Notes under the pieces: model-generated
The model's input: the letters and a program-made list of their open reading frames with translations, nothing else
What the model was told of the DNA's origin: nothing
The model's database searches: none
Shown: positions 48,884 through 60,156 of the stretch, one piece after another
Layout of the letters: the number at the start of each line of letters is the position of its first letter
How positions within the stretch are numbered: the stretch's first letter is position 1
Source: Candidatus Flavonifractor merdavium
GTDB taxonomy: Bacteria; Bacillota; Clostridia; Oscillospirales; Oscillospiraceae
Assembly (NCBI GenBank): GCA_019119335.1
Contig: DWXF01000030.1
Span: forward strand, 1 to 64,000
Length of the DNA stretch: 64,000 bases
Reading direction: 5' to 3'
Program-made: the position numbers and the translations under genes

Positions 48884-49207
48884 ATGAAACTGGTCCTTGC
48901 TATTATCAATCATGACGACGCCAACACCGTCACCCAGGCCCTCACCAAGAGCGGCTTCTCCTCCACCAAGCTGGCCACCACCGGCGGCTTTCTGATGGCG
49001 GGGAATGTGACCATCCTCATCGGTGTGGACGAGGAGAAGGTGCAGACCGTCATTGACATTATCAAGGAGCACTCCCACTCCCGCAAGCAGATGATCCCCA
49101 CCACCACCGAGATGAGCTACGGGTACTACCCCTCCATGCCGGTGGAGGTTGTGGTGGGTGGCGCCACCATCTTCGTGGTGGACATCGAGCGGTTTGAGCG
49201 GGTATAA
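48884..49207 (+). CDS. darA: Cyclic di-AMP receptor DarA (PstA), PII-like
   Basis: The 107-residue PII-like protein has MKLVLAIINHDDANTVTQAL, FSSTKLATTGGFLMAGNVTI and an internal loop (HSRKQMIPTT) followed by VVVGGATIFVVDIERFERV. It binds c-di-AMP as a trimer; its output target is not known. AGGAGGGATAGGA precedes ATG 48884. holB starts 6 bp after its stop. Confidence 0.92.
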   Translation: MKLVLAIINHDDANTVTQALTKSGFSSTKLATTGGFLMAGNVTILIGVDEEKVQTVIDIIKEHSHSRKQMIPTTTEMSYGYYPSMPVEVVVGGATIFVVDIERFERV

Positions 49208-49213
49208 GGCTCT

Positions 49214-50209
49214 ATGAATCTGACCCCACTGGCGGGCAACGGCCCGCTGAAACGGCAGCTGGAGGGAGAGACCGCCCGCCGCGGTCTCTCCCACGCCTAT
49301 CTGCTCTGCGGCCCGGCGGGGTCCGGCAAGCGGACCCTGGCAGGCCTGCTGTCGGCCGCGCTGGTGTGCAGCGCCGGCGGAGAGGGCATCCCCTGCGGCC
49401 GGTGCTCCGGCTGCAAAAAGGCCCTGGCGGGGATCCATCCCGACATCAGCCCGGTGGGCGAGGACGGGAAGGACATCACGGTGGCCCAGGTGCGGGCCCT
49501 GCGCAGCGACGCCTACATCAAACCCAACGAGGCCGCCCGGAAGGTGTACGTGCTCCACCGGGCCCAGAGCATGAACCAGAGCGCCCAGAACGCCATGCTC
49601 AAGCTGCTGGAGGAGGGCCCCCCCTACGCCGCCTTCCTGCTGCTGGCGGACAACCCCGCCGCTCTGCTGCCCACCGTCCGCTCCCGGTGCGAGACCCTCA
49701 CCCTCACCCCGGTGACCCCCCAGGAGGCCCTCTCCTGGCTGACCGCCCGCTATCCCCAGCGCTCCCGGAAGGAGCTGGAGGGGGCGGCGGAGCGGTGCGA
49801 GGGACTGCTGGGCCGGGCGGTGCAGGAGCTGGAGGGCGAGGACGGCGCCATGCGCCGGGAGGTCCAGGCCGCCGGGGAGCTGCTGAACCGGCTGTGTACC
49901 GGCTCAGAGCTGGCGCTGGCCGAGTTCTGCGTGGAGCTGGAGCGGGACAAGTGGGACCGGGACGGACTGGACGGACTGCTGGAGGAGTTCATCCTGCTGC
50001 TGCGGGACGCCCTGGCCGAACGCTATGGGGTGTGCCGGGAGGGCGACCCCTGGCGCAGAGCTTTGGCCCGGCAGGCCGCCGCCCTTCCCCCCCGGCGGCT
50101 GATGGCCGCCGTCCGGCTGGCGGAGGAGCTGCGGCAGGCCCTGACCTGCAACCTGGGAGCCGGGCATCTGGCGGGCTGGCTGGCGGCCGGCCTGGCGGAG
50201 CCGGTCTGA
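49214..50209 (+). CDS. holB: DNA polymerase III subunit delta'
   Basis: The 331-residue clamp-loader ATPase-like subunit has HAYLLCGPAGSGKRTLAGLL (P-loop-like), a zinc module with CGRCSGCKKAL, YVLHRAQSMNQSAQNAMLKL (Walker B/sensor region) and LPTVRSRCETLTLTPV with SRC. It loads the sliding clamp with DnaX and delta. It is in the darA-holB-ricT operon. The ribosome site is weak (AAGGC), which is offset by the short gap. Confidence 0.93.
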   Translation: MNLTPLAGNGPLKRQLEGETARRGLSHAYLLCGPAGSGKRTLAGLLSAALVCSAGGEGIPCGRCSGCKKALAGIHPDISPVGEDGKDITVAQVRALRSDAYIKPNEAARKVYVLHRAQSMNQSAQNAMLKLLEEGPPYAAFLLLADNPAALLPTVRSRCETLTLTPVTPQEALSWLTARYPQRSRKELEGAAERCEGLLGRAVQELEGEDGAMRREVQAAGELLNRLCTGSELALAEFCVELERDKWDRDGLDGLLEEFILLLRDALAERYGVCREGDPWRRALARQAAALPPRRLMAAVRLAEELRQALTCNLGAGHLAGWLAAGLAEPV

Positions 50210-50237
50210 TTATTTTACGCACATTGTGGAGGAGACC

Positions 50238-51488
50238 ATGACCGAGATCATCGGCGTCCGCTTCAAAAGCGGCGGCAAACAATATTACTTTGACCCCAAG
50301 GGCCAGCAGGTAGAGCCGGGCCAGGGGGTGATCATCGAGACCTCCCGGGGCCTGGAGTACGGCGAGTGCGCCCAGGGCAACACCATGGTGGAGGACGAGG
50401 CGGTGGTGCAGCCTCTGCGCTCGCTGGTGCGCATTGCCACCCAGAAGGACCTGGACACCGTGGCCAAGAACCGGGAGAAGGAGAAAAAGGCCTTTACCAT
50501 CTGCCAGGACAAGATCGCCGCCCACGGCCTGGACATGAAGCTGGTAGAGGTGGAGTACAACCTCGAGGGGAGCAAGATCCTCTTCTTCTTCACCAGCGAG
50601 GGCCGGGTGGACTTCCGGGCCCTGGTGAAGGACCTGGCGGGGGTGTTCCACGCCCGTATCGAGCTGCGGCAGATCGGCGTGCGGGACGAGGCCAAGATGC
50701 TGGGAGGTCTGGGCATCTGCGGCCGGCCCTTCTGCTGCGCCGGTTTTCTGGACGAGTTCCAGCCGGTGTCCATCAAGATGGCCAAGACCCAGAACCTCTC
50801 CCTCAACCCCACCAAGATTTCGGGCACCTGCGGGCGGCTGATGTGCTGCCTGAAATACGAGCAGGAGGCCTATGAGGACGCGGTGCGGCGGATGCCCAAG
50901 AACGAGTCCTTTGTGGAGACCCCCGAGGGGGTAGGCACCATTTCCCAGGTAAACCTGCTGAAGGAGACGGTGCAGGTGCGCCTGGAGGACCAGCCCGAGA
51001 CCCCCAAGTGCTTCCACAACTGTGAGATCTGCGTGGTGCGCAACGGCAAGGGCAAGCGGCCGGAGGGCTATGTGGCCCCGCCGCCGGAGGAGCTGGCCAA
51101 ACTGCGGAAGGTGACTCCGGTGGAGGAGCCCAGGAGCCTGGTGGGCAGCCTGGACGCGGCCCTCACCGGCCTGGGCATGGCCGAGCCCGCCGCTGAGGAG
51201 AGCGGCGGCGAGACTGGCTCCGGCAGACGCCGCCGCAGCCGCTCCCGCCGGGGGAGCGGAAAGCCGTCCGGGGAGGCCCCGGCGGAGCAGCAGCAGCCCA
51301 AGCAGCCCGCCCCGCCCAAGCAGCGGCCCCCCAAGGGCGACAAGCAGCCCAAGCCCGCGCCCGAGCAGCAGGCCGCCGCTCCCCAGCAGGGGGAGCAGGG
51401 CGGCGGACCCGCCGGGGAGAAAAAGCGCCCCCGCCGTCGGTACCACCGCAAGCCCAAGGGGGACAAGCCCCAGAATCCCGAAGCCTGA
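50238..51488 (+). CDS. ricT: PSP1-domain protein RicT (YaaT)
   Basis: The 416-residue protein has the PSP1 region (about 60-260) with YNLEGSKILFFFTSEGRVDF, CGRPFCCAGFL and SGTCGRLMCCLKYEQEAYED. The Cys clusters bind Fe-S in the Ric (RicA-RicF-RicT) complex, which helps RNase Y process RNA and aids competence and sporulation in Bacillus. A tail of about 130 residues (from ~290) rich in Pro, Lys and Gln is longer than in Bacillus. ATG 50238 has TGGAGGAGACC upstream. Confidence 0.92.
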   Translation: MTEIIGVRFKSGGKQYYFDPKGQQVEPGQGVIIETSRGLEYGECAQGNTMVEDEAVVQPLRSLVRIATQKDLDTVAKNREKEKKAFTICQDKIAAHGLDMKLVEVEYNLEGSKILFFFTSEGRVDFRALVKDLAGVFHARIELRQIGVRDEAKMLGGLGICGRPFCCAGFLDEFQPVSIKMAKTQNLSLNPTKISGTCGRLMCCLKYEQEAYEDAVRRMPKNESFVETPEGVGTISQVNLLKETVQVRLEDQPETPKCFHNCEICVVRNGKGKRPEGYVAPPPEELAKLRKVTPVEEPRSLVGSLDAALTGLGMAEPAAEESGGETGSGRRRRSRSRRGSGKPSGEAPAEQQQPKQPAPPKQRPPKGDKQPKPAPEQQAAAPQQGEQGGGPAGEKKRPRRRYHRKPKGDKPQNPEA

Positions 51489-51521
51489 AAAACGGGCGGC
51501 CTGACGGCCGCCCGTTTTTTA
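51488..51521. terminator. Bidirectional terminator of the holB-ricT operon
   Basis: AAAAACGGGCGGCC and its complement around TGAC, followed by TTTTTT. Convergent genes on both sides. Confidence 0.88.
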
Positions 51522-52817
51522 GTCCGTCATCTCCGCATAGGGGTAGATGCGCTGCATGACGGCGTCGTTATAGTGCTGGTCCATGTAGACCTCCCAGGCC
51601 TGCTGGGCCGGCTTTCCGGCGGAGCGGTCGCTGTATCGGGCCAGAGCCATGGCGCTCACCCCCATGTTCACCGCCATGAAGATCAGCAGCGCCCACACCG
51701 CTATCTTGCCCGGCCTGGGCGGGATCCTGGCCATCCACCGGGCCAGCACGGGATAGAGGCCCTTGAACCAGGCCACGGCGGCAAAGCCCCAGAAAAAGCA
51801 GTACAGCAGGTTGATCCGGCCCCCCAGGTTAAAGGGGATGGAGCTGTAATCCCAGAACACGGTGCCGAACACCAGCTCGGTAAACACGCTGCACAGATAC
51901 TCGTACAGGCCCCCCAGCAGGGTGCCCGCCACAAAGAAGAAGCTGCCGGAGCGGTCCCGGTAGCGGTAGAGCAGCAGGGTGGCCGCCGCCAGCGCCAGGC
52001 CCCACACAATGCTGAAGGGTCCCCACACCACGCTGCTCCGGCTCATCCACCAGCCCAGCCGCACCCGGCAGAAAATGGTCTCCGCCAGGTCGCCGCACAC
52101 GCCGCCGATGAGAAAGAGGAGCATGATGCTGTAAAAGCTGCTGCCCCGGGTGAAGGGATTGACCTTTTCGGCCTCCTCCCGCCGGGCAAACCGGGCTTTG
52201 GGGTAAGTACGCTGGATGCGGCCCTCGGTGCGGCGGAGGATCCACTCCCCCATGCGGATGGACAGGGCGGCCAGCCGGCTGTTGACCGCCTCCATCTGGG
52301 GCAGCGTCTCCCGGACCCCCGCCAGGGTGAGGATGGTGCCCAGCCCGTCCACCGCCAGCACGCCCACCAGCACCCACAGCAGGATATGGCCCGCCAGCGG
52401 GGGCAGCAGCCGGTACAGGGAGACCAGCAGGGGGCTGACCCACTGCACGGCAGCCAGGCCCAGCAGGCCCCACACCGCCGAGGCCCCGGCGCAGATGTAG
52501 CCGTCCAGGTTAAACCGGCAGGCGCTGTAATCCCACCAGCGGGTGCGGGTGGCCCGCTCCAGCAGGTGGCCCGCCGCCCACTCCACCACAGTGGCTCCCA
52601 CAGCGCAGCCCAGGAAGAGGAAAAAGTACCTGCCCCGCAGCTCCCACAGGCCCCAGGTAAGCACGGCCCCCGTCAGACCGTAGGAGAGGCACAGGGGCCC
52701 GAAGAGCACGCTGCGGTCCACATACCGCCTCTGCCGCAGGGCGGCGTAGGCGGTCTCCAGCACCCAGCCCAGCAGTCCGTAGCAGAAAAACAGCCAAAGC
52801 ATCGGATACAACGCCAA
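51519..52817 (-). CDS. Membrane protein with two tandem CmpB-type (PF06541) domains
   Basis: The 432-residue protein has about 10 to 11 helices in two related halves. N-half: LGWVLETAYAALRQRRYVDR, SVLFGPLCLSYG and WWDYSACRFNLDGYICAGAS. C-half: GDLAETIFCRVRLGWWMSRS, SVVWGPFSIVWG and FWDYSSIPFNLGGRINLLYC. Each has the GxxxE, FGP/WGP and WDYS..FNLxG blocks of the putative ABC_trans_CmpB family, whose transport role is unproven. TTG 52817 follows AAGGAAGATAGATT. Confidence 0.8.
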   Translation of the reverse strand: MALYPMLWLFFCYGLLGWVLETAYAALRQRRYVDRSVLFGPLCLSYGLTGAVLTWGLWELRGRYFFLFLGCAVGATVVEWAAGHLLERATRTRWWDYSACRFNLDGYICAGASAVWGLLGLAAVQWVSPLLVSLYRLLPPLAGHILLWVLVGVLAVDGLGTILTLAGVRETLPQMEAVNSRLAALSIRMGEWILRRTEGRIQRTYPKARFARREEAEKVNPFTRGSSFYSIMLLFLIGGVCGDLAETIFCRVRLGWWMSRSSVVWGPFSIVWGLALAAATLLLYRYRDRSGSFFFVAGTLLGGLYEYLCSVFTELVFGTVFWDYSSIPFNLGGRINLLYCFFWGFAAVAWFKGLYPVLARWMARIPPRPGKIAVWALLIFMAVNMGVSAMALARYSDRSAGKPAQQAWEVYMDQHYNDAVMQRIYPYAEMTD

Positions 52818-52927
52818 AATCTATCTTCCTTTCTGTATGAAAAGATATGGATTGTATCTTACCGCATTTTCCCGTAAAATACAATGAGAATCTGAAACGC
52901 CCCTCAGAGGGAAAGGAGTCTTTCAGC

Positions 52928-53482
52928 ATGACAGAATGGGAAAAGATGATCTCCGGTCAACTCTACAATGCCGAGGTTCCCCAGCTCCAGGCCATGCGCC
53001 GCCGGGCGGCGGAGCTGTGCCACCGACTGGAGCTGCTCTCCCCTGACCAGGCCGAGCAGCGGCAGGCCATCCTGCGGGAGCTGCTGGGGAGCGCAAAGGG
53101 GTCCTTCACCATCAACCCCGGCTTCCGCTGCGACTACGGCCGCAACATCACCATCGGGGAGCGGTTTTACGCCAACTACAACTGCGTGATTCTGGACTGC
53201 GCCCCGGTGACCTTTGGGGACGACGTATTCATCGCCCCCAACTGCGGCTTCTACGCCGCCGGACACCCCCTGGACGCCCCCACCCGCAACAGCGGCCTGG
53301 AATTTGCCAGGCCCATCACCGTGGGGGACAACGTGTGGATCGGGGGCAACGTGGCGGTGATGCCGGGGGTAACCATCGGCAGCGGCGCGGTGATCGGCGC
53401 GGGCAGCGTGGTCACCCGCGATATCCCCGCCGGCATGGTGGCGGTGGGCAACCCCTGCCGTCCCCTTCATCCCGTTCCATAA
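52928..53482 (+). CDS. Maltose/galactoside O-acetyltransferase-type sugar acetyltransferase
   Basis: The 184-residue left-handed beta-helix enzyme has TEWEKMISGQLYNAEVPQLQ, the N-terminal mark of the Maa/NodL/LacA group, GYGRNIT-like YGRNITIGERFYANYNCVIL, and the hexapeptide repeats with HPLDAPTRNSGLEFA and IGGNVAVMPGVTIGSGAVIG. The His after AAG (AAGHPLD) is catalytic. It acetylates a sugar from acetyl-CoA. AAAGGAG precedes ATG 52928. It is a single-gene unit with its own terminator. Confidence 0.93.
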   Translation: MTEWEKMISGQLYNAEVPQLQAMRRRAAELCHRLELLSPDQAEQRQAILRELLGSAKGSFTINPGFRCDYGRNITIGERFYANYNCVILDCAPVTFGDDVFIAPNCGFYAAGHPLDAPTRNSGLEFARPITVGDNVWIGGNVAVMPGVTIGSGAVIGAGSVVTRDIPAGMVAVGNPCRPLHPVP

Positions 53483-53484
53483 CA

Positions 53485-53514
53485 AAACGCCCAGCCGAAA
53501 GGCTGGGCGTTTGT
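53485..53514. terminator. Terminator between the acetyltransferase and flavodoxin genes
   Basis: AAACGCCCAGCC and its complement around a GAAA tetraloop, with TTTG after. Confidence 0.8.
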
Positions 53515-53523
53515 CATATGCTG

Positions 53524-54030
53524 CTATACGCTCAGGGCCTCCCGGGCAAAGGCGGCCGCCTGGTCCAGGTCGGCCTGGTCGGGGTGGGTGAGGGCCAGGT
53601 CAAAGGCCCGGAGCATGGACACCAGCTTGCCGTCGCCGGGCTTCTCCTTCAGCTGGGCCTCGTACCGGTCCCGGACGGCCTGGGGCATCTTGCCGGTGCA
53701 GAAAAAGGTGCTCACCACCTGGTTGCCCTTGGGCACCTCCCCCTTGAACCGCTCGGCCAGGGAGGTGAAATACATCTCCGAAATACCAAAGCCGGCGGTG
53801 CCAAACAGGGCCACCCGCTTGCCGTGGAGACTCTGCAAAAATTCCTTCATCTCCGCCGCGCAGCTGCCCTTGTCGGTCCAGGAGCCGGCAAACACCAGCT
53901 CCGCCCTGTCCACGTTCTGGGGAGGCGGTCCGAAGGCCACGATCTCATGGCCCTGGCAGGCCTCTTGAATGGCCTGGGCCACCTGGGCGGTATTGCCGGT
54001 GGCGCTGGAAAACACAATGGCGATTCTCAT
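53524..54030 (-). CDS. Flavodoxin-family protein
   Basis: The 168-residue protein has the FMN phosphate loop VFSSATGNTAQVAQAI at residues 6-21, FAGSWTDKGSCAAEM and VALFGTAGFGISEMYF. It is an electron carrier of unknown partner. Its C-terminal ~60 residues (VRDRYEAQLKEKPGDGKLVS) are an extension seen in multi-domain-free clostridial flavodoxins, which include the BilS partner of bilirubin reductase, but no bilR is nearby. GGAGAAAGAT precedes ATG 54030. It lies 10 bp after rnhA. Confidence 0.85.
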   Translation of the reverse strand: MRIAIVFSSATGNTAQVAQAIQEACQGHEIVAFGPPPQNVDRAELVFAGSWTDKGSCAAEMKEFLQSLHGKRVALFGTAGFGISEMYFTSLAERFKGEVPKGNQVVSTFFCTGKMPQAVRDRYEAQLKEKPGDGKLVSMLRAFDLALTHPDQADLDQAAAFAREALSV

Positions 54031-54040
54031 ATCTTTCTCC

Positions 54041-54478
54041 TTACTTGTACTTCCGGCTCTCCGCCACCGCCAGCTCGTCGCAGCGGTTGTTGTACGGGTT
54101 GTCCGCGTGGCCCTTAACCCAGTGGAGGCGTACCGTGTGGTAGTCGCACAGCGTCAGCAGCCTGTCCCACAAATCGGGATTGAGGGCGGGCTTTTTGTCC
54201 CCCTTCACCCAGCCCCGGGCCTTCCAGCCCCGGGCCCAGCCCTTCTCCAGGGCGTCGATGACGTACTTGGAGTCGGAGTACAGCTCCACGATGCAGGGCT
54301 CCTTCAGGGCCTCCAGGGCGGTGATCACGCCGGTGAGCTCCATGCGGTTGTTGGTGGTGTGTCCCTCTCCCCCGGAGAGCTCCTTTTTATGCTCCCCGTA
54401 CTGGAGGATGGCCCCCCACCCTCCGGGGCCGGGGTTGCCGGAGCAGGCTCCGTCGGTATAGATGGTAACTGTTTTCAT
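54041..54478 (-). CDS. rnhA: Ribonuclease HI
   Basis: The 145-residue nuclease has [20 protein letters not shown] (first Asp), [16 protein letters not shown] (Glu), [12 protein letters not shown] (Asp) and the C-terminal [18 protein letters not shown] (His and Asp). The full DEDD set is present. It cuts RNA in RNA-DNA hybrids. Its ATG overlaps the gyrA stop (ATGA), so it is coupled to gyrA. Confidence 0.95.
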   Translation of the reverse strand: MKTVTIYTDGACSGNPGPGGWGAILQYGEHKKELSGGEGHTTNNRMELTGVITALEALKEPCIVELYSDSKYVIDALEKGWARGWKARGWVKGDKKPALNPDLWDRLLTLCDYHTVRLHWVKGHADNPYNNRCDELAVAESRKYK

Positions 54479-56979
54479 GCTTCTCCTTCCGGCTGGAGGT
54501 CGGTGTTCTCCTCCTCGTTCTCCCGGTCGGTGAGGGCCATGGAAATCACCTGGTCCCCCTCCTCCTTGAAGCGCATGACAATGACGCCCTGGGTGGAGCG
54601 GCCGGCCACGCGGATGTTATCCACATGGGTGCGGATAATGGTACCGCTCTGGGTGACCAGCAGCAGGTCCTCGTTGCCGTCCACCACCTTGATGCCCACC
54701 ACCTTGCCGGTCTTTTCGGTGACCATATAGTTGCGGATACCCAGGCCGCCCCGGTTGGTGATGCGGTAGTCCTCCACCGGGGTGCGCTTGCCGTAGCCGT
54801 TTTCGGTGATGGAGAGGACGCAGCGGCCGGCGGTGGCCCGGGCGGCCCCCACCACGTAGTCCCCCTCCCGCAGGCGGATGCCCCGGACGCCCACGGCGGT
54901 ACGGCCCATGGGCCGCACGTCGTTTTCGTCAAAGCACACGGCCTGACCGTCATGGGTGGCGATGAGGATGTTCTTGGTGCCGTCGGTCTCCCGGACGGTG
55001 ATCAGCTCGTCCCCCTCCTCCAGGGTGAGCACCCGCAGGCCGTTGTTGCGCAGGTTCTTGAGGGCGGCCACCGACAGCCGCTTCACCGTGCCGCTGCGGG
55101 TGATCATCACCAGGAACCGGTCCTCGCTCTCCACGTCCCGGGTGTGGATCATGGCGGACACCTTCTCCCCCTGCTCCACCTGGAGGATGTTGATGAGGTT
55201 GGTGCCCCGGGCGGTGCGGCCCGACTCGGCAATCTGGTAGCCCTTTTTGCGGAACACCCTGCCCCGGTCGGTGAAGAAGAGAATATAGTCGTGGGTGGAG
55301 GCGGTAAACACGGTGTTCACCGAGTCCTCCTCCTTGGTGGACATGCCCTTGCGGCCCTGGCCGCCCTTGCCCTGGGCGGCGTACTCGCTGACGGCGGTGC
55401 GCTTGATGTAGCCGCCGTCGGTGAGGGTAAAGACGCACTCCTCCTCCTCGATGAGGTCCTCGATGTCGATTTCGTCCTCCACGTCCTGGATCTCGGTGAC
55501 CCGCTCGTCGGCGTACTTGTCCCGGATGGCGGTGAGCTCGTCCTTGAGCACGCCCCGGATCTTCTCCTCACTGGCCAGCAGCTCATTAAAGTAGGCGATG
55601 CGCGCCTCCAGCTCCTTGTACTCGGCCTCCAGCTTCTCCTTTTCCAGACCCTGGAGCCGCTTGAGCTGCATGTCCAGAATGGCCTGGGCCTGGATCTCGT
55701 CCAGCCCGAACCGGCTCATCAGATTTTCTCTGGCGTTGTCGTAGCTCTCCCGGATGGTGCGGATGACCTCGTCAATGTGGTCCTGGGCAATGAGCAGGCC
55801 CTCCAGCAGATGGGCCCGCTCCTGGGCCTTCTTCAGGTCATAGCGGGTGCGCCGGACGATGATCTCCTCCTGGAAGGCGATGTACTCGTCCAGAATGTGC
55901 CGCAGGGAGAGAATTTTCGGCTGGGACTGGTCGTCCACCAGGGCCAGCATGTTGATGGCGAAGGTGGTCTGGAGCTGGGTCTGGGCGAACAGGCGGTTGA
56001 GCACCACCTGGGGGTTGGCGTCCCGCTTGAGCTCAATGACCACCCGCATGCCGTTGCGGTCGGACTCGTCCCGGATGTCGGAGATGCCCTCCAGCCGCTT
56101 GTCCTCCACCTGGTCGGCCATGCTCTTGATGAGCATGCGCTTGTTCACCTGGTAGGGAATTTCGGTGACGATGATCCGGGTACGGTTCTGGCCGAACTCC
56201 TCAAACTCCGTGCGGGCCCGGACGCACACCCGGCCCCGGCCGGTGGCGTAAGCCGCCCGGATGCCGGAGCGGCCCATGATGATCCCCTTGGTGGGGAAAT
56301 CCGGGCCCTTCACGTGCTCCATCAGGTCGCTGAGGGTGGCGTTGGGGTCGTCCAGCACGCAGATGGCGGCGTCGATGACCTCCCCCAGGTTGTGGGGGGG
56401 AATGTTGGTGGCCATACCCACAGCGATGCCCGCCGAGCCGTTGACCAGCAGGTTGGGGAACCGGCTGGGGAGCACCCGGGGCTCCTTCCGGCTCTCGTCA
56501 AAGTTGGGGTCCCAGTCCACCGTGTCCTTCTCGATGTCCCGCAGCATCTCGTCGGAGATTTTGGACATGCGGGCCTCGGTGTAACGGTAGGCGGCCGGGG
56601 GATCGCCGTCGATGGAGCCGAAGTTGCCGTGGCCGTCCACCAGGGGGTAGCGCATGGAGAAGTCCTGGGCCAGGCGCACCAGGGCGTCGTACACCGACGC
56701 GTCGCCGTGGGGGTGGTAGCGGCCCAGCACGTCGCCCACGCAGGTGGCCGACTTCTTGAAGGGCTTGTCCGCCGTCAGGTTGTCCTCATACATGGCGTAG
56801 AGAATGCGCCGGTGGACCGGCTTCAGGCCGTCCCGCACGTCGGGCAGGGCACGGCCCTTGATGACGCTCATGGCGTACTCGATATAGGACTGCTCCATCT
56901 CCTTTACCAGGGGCGAGGTGACGATGGTCTGGTCCGGATACCGGATCTCCTCCGGGTCATATTGTGGCTTTTTGCTCAT
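54475..56979 (-). CDS. gyrA: DNA gyrase subunit A
   Basis: The 834-residue subunit has the catalytic tyrosine in [10 protein letters not shown] (Y133), the tower and coiled-coil regions, and the C-terminal beta-pinwheel with repeats such as [13 protein letters not shown] and the GyrA-box-like [10 protein letters not shown]. The fluoroquinolone-determining segment reads [10 protein letters not shown], with Ala 94 where most bacteria have Ser. ATG 56979 follows GAGAGGC; the TTG 56994 does not. gyrB is upstream, interrupted by a lipoprotein gene. Confidence 0.97.
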   Translation of the reverse strand: MSKKPQYDPEEIRYPDQTIVTSPLVKEMEQSYIEYAMSVIKGRALPDVRDGLKPVHRRILYAMYEDNLTADKPFKKSATCVGDVLGRYHPHGDASVYDALVRLAQDFSMRYPLVDGHGNFGSIDGDPPAAYRYTEARMSKISDEMLRDIEKDTVDWDPNFDESRKEPRVLPSRFPNLLVNGSAGIAVGMATNIPPHNLGEVIDAAICVLDDPNATLSDLMEHVKGPDFPTKGIIMGRSGIRAAYATGRGRVCVRARTEFEEFGQNRTRIIVTEIPYQVNKRMLIKSMADQVEDKRLEGISDIRDESDRNGMRVVIELKRDANPQVVLNRLFAQTQLQTTFAINMLALVDDQSQPKILSLRHILDEYIAFQEEIIVRRTRYDLKKAQERAHLLEGLLIAQDHIDEVIRTIRESYDNARENLMSRFGLDEIQAQAILDMQLKRLQGLEKEKLEAEYKELEARIAYFNELLASEEKIRGVLKDELTAIRDKYADERVTEIQDVEDEIDIEDLIEEEECVFTLTDGGYIKRTAVSEYAAQGKGGQGRKGMSTKEEDSVNTVFTASTHDYILFFTDRGRVFRKKGYQIAESGRTARGTNLINILQVEQGEKVSAMIHTRDVESEDRFLVMITRSGTVKRLSVAALKNLRNNGLRVLTLEEGDELITVRETDGTKNILIATHDGQAVCFDENDVRPMGRTAVGVRGIRLREGDYVVGAARATAGRCVLSITENGYGKRTPVEDYRITNRGGLGIRNYMVTEKTGKVVGIKVVDGNEDLLLVTQSGTIIRTHVDNIRVAGRSTQGVIVMRFKEEGDQVISMALTDRENEEENTDLQPEGEA

Positions 56980-57047
56980 GCTGTTGCCTCTCAATCTTTA
57001 TGGTAAGGTCAAAGAGCGGCCCTCTGTCAGGCTCGCCCCGCCTCCTC

Positions 57048-57848
57048 CTACTGCTCCAGCATCCGCTGGATGTTCTCCTCTGTCAGAAACAGATACTCCG
57101 GCTGGATTTCCTGACTGTCTCTCACATAGACATAGCGCCACGCCTCGTAAACGGAGGCGTCCAGGGGTGACGAGTCGTCATTGATATAGTAGACGAAGCC
57201 GGTGTCGCTGGTGTCGGTTTCCTCCGGGTAGCCTTCCGGCAATGCCTCCCTGCCCCAGGCGCGTACCGAGCCTACATAATCGTAGCCTTCCCCACCGGGA
57301 TCATAGCAATAAAGGGAATAGGGCCAGAAATCCCGCCCCGCAGCGCTCTGGTTATGAGACCAGCCCACCTGGACCGCGCCGCTCTCATAAAACGTAAATC
57401 TGGGATACTCCTCCAGCTGGATGCTCATTCTCCCGCTCTCTTCGTCCCAGCGGCAGACAAAGCCCCGGTGTCCTGCCATCATGTCCGTGGTATAGACCAC
57501 AATCAGCTCCTCTTCCCCGTCCCCGTTTACATCGCAGACGGCAAACTGATTTTGCTCCATATCGGGATACTCCCAGGCCCGGTTGCTGGTATCCGTTTCA
57601 TCAGGCAAAACCCGCTCCCGGAGCATCCGCTCCAGGGCGGCGGCATAGGCCTGCCGGGCTCCGGCATAGACTTCAGCGGGTGCTTCGGTATTCAACACTG
57701 CGGACGTCAGGCCGGGATCGGAGGAGGTGACCGATACGGATTCCGGGGAAGAAGCAAGGGTACGCTCCGCCTCGCCCTCCGCATTGCAGGCGGTGAGAGC
57801 CACAACTGTTGTCAAACCGAGAACAGCCAGTGAAACGTATCGCTTCAT
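57048..57848 (-). CDS. Lipoprotein of unknown function between gyrB and gyrA
   Basis: The 266-residue protein has a lipoprotein signal (KRYVSLAVLGLTTVVALTAC, Cys 21), a Ser/Thr-rich linker, and an outer domain with AVCDVNGDGEEELIVVYTTD (a calcium-loop-like DxNGDG motif of FG-GAP proteins) and aromatic-rich strands. I recognise no named family. AAAGGAAGCGAC precedes ATG 57848. Its DNA is clearly less GC-rich in third positions than gyrA or gyrB, which suggests a later arrival. It lies 13 bp after gyrB and 68 bp before gyrA on the same strand. Confidence 0.75.
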   Translation of the reverse strand: MKRYVSLAVLGLTTVVALTACNAEGEAERTLASSPESVSVTSSDPGLTSAVLNTEAPAEVYAGARQAYAAALERMLRERVLPDETDTSNRAWEYPDMEQNQFAVCDVNGDGEEELIVVYTTDMMAGHRGFVCRWDEESGRMSIQLEEYPRFTFYESGAVQVGWSHNQSAAGRDFWPYSLYCYDPGGEGYDYVGSVRAWGREALPEGYPEETDTSDTGFVYYINDDSSPLDASVYEAWRYVYVRDSQEIQPEYLFLTEENIQRMLEQ

Positions 57849-57861
57849 GTCGCTTCCTTTC

Positions 57862-59886
<2,025 letters not shown>

Positions 59887-60153
59887 CTATGATTCAAAAC
59901 TGTTGCTCTCCGCCCGCCGCAGCAGGGTGGCGGCGGACAGCTGGGACAGGTACACCGTGCCGCTCCCTTTTTCCGGGGCGCACAGCACAAAGGACCGGGG
60001 CAGATCGTCGGACACGTTGACCACCCGCCCCTCCTTCTCCGCCCGCTCCAGAAAGGCCCGGGTCAGGTGGGAGGAGCTGGCGTTGTCCAGGTCGAATACC
60101 CCCACCACGTCCCGGAAGGGGACCACCACGCTCTGGCCCAGATGCAGATACAT
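59887..60153 (-). CDS. remB: Extracellular matrix regulator RemB-like (DUF370)
   Basis: The 88-residue protein has MYLHLGQSVVVPFRDVVGVF and FDLDNASSSHLTRAFLERAE, as in RemB (YaaB), which sits between recF and gyrB in Bacillus, as here. RemA relatives bind DNA to control matrix genes. The role of RemB is less clear. Start ATG 60153, 3 bp after the previous gene. Confidence 0.85.
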   Translation of the reverse strand: MYLHLGQSVVVPFRDVVGVFDLDNASSSHLTRAFLERAEKEGRVVNVSDDLPRSFVLCAPEKGSGTVYLSQLSAATLLRRAESNSFES

Positions 60154-60156
60154 CCC

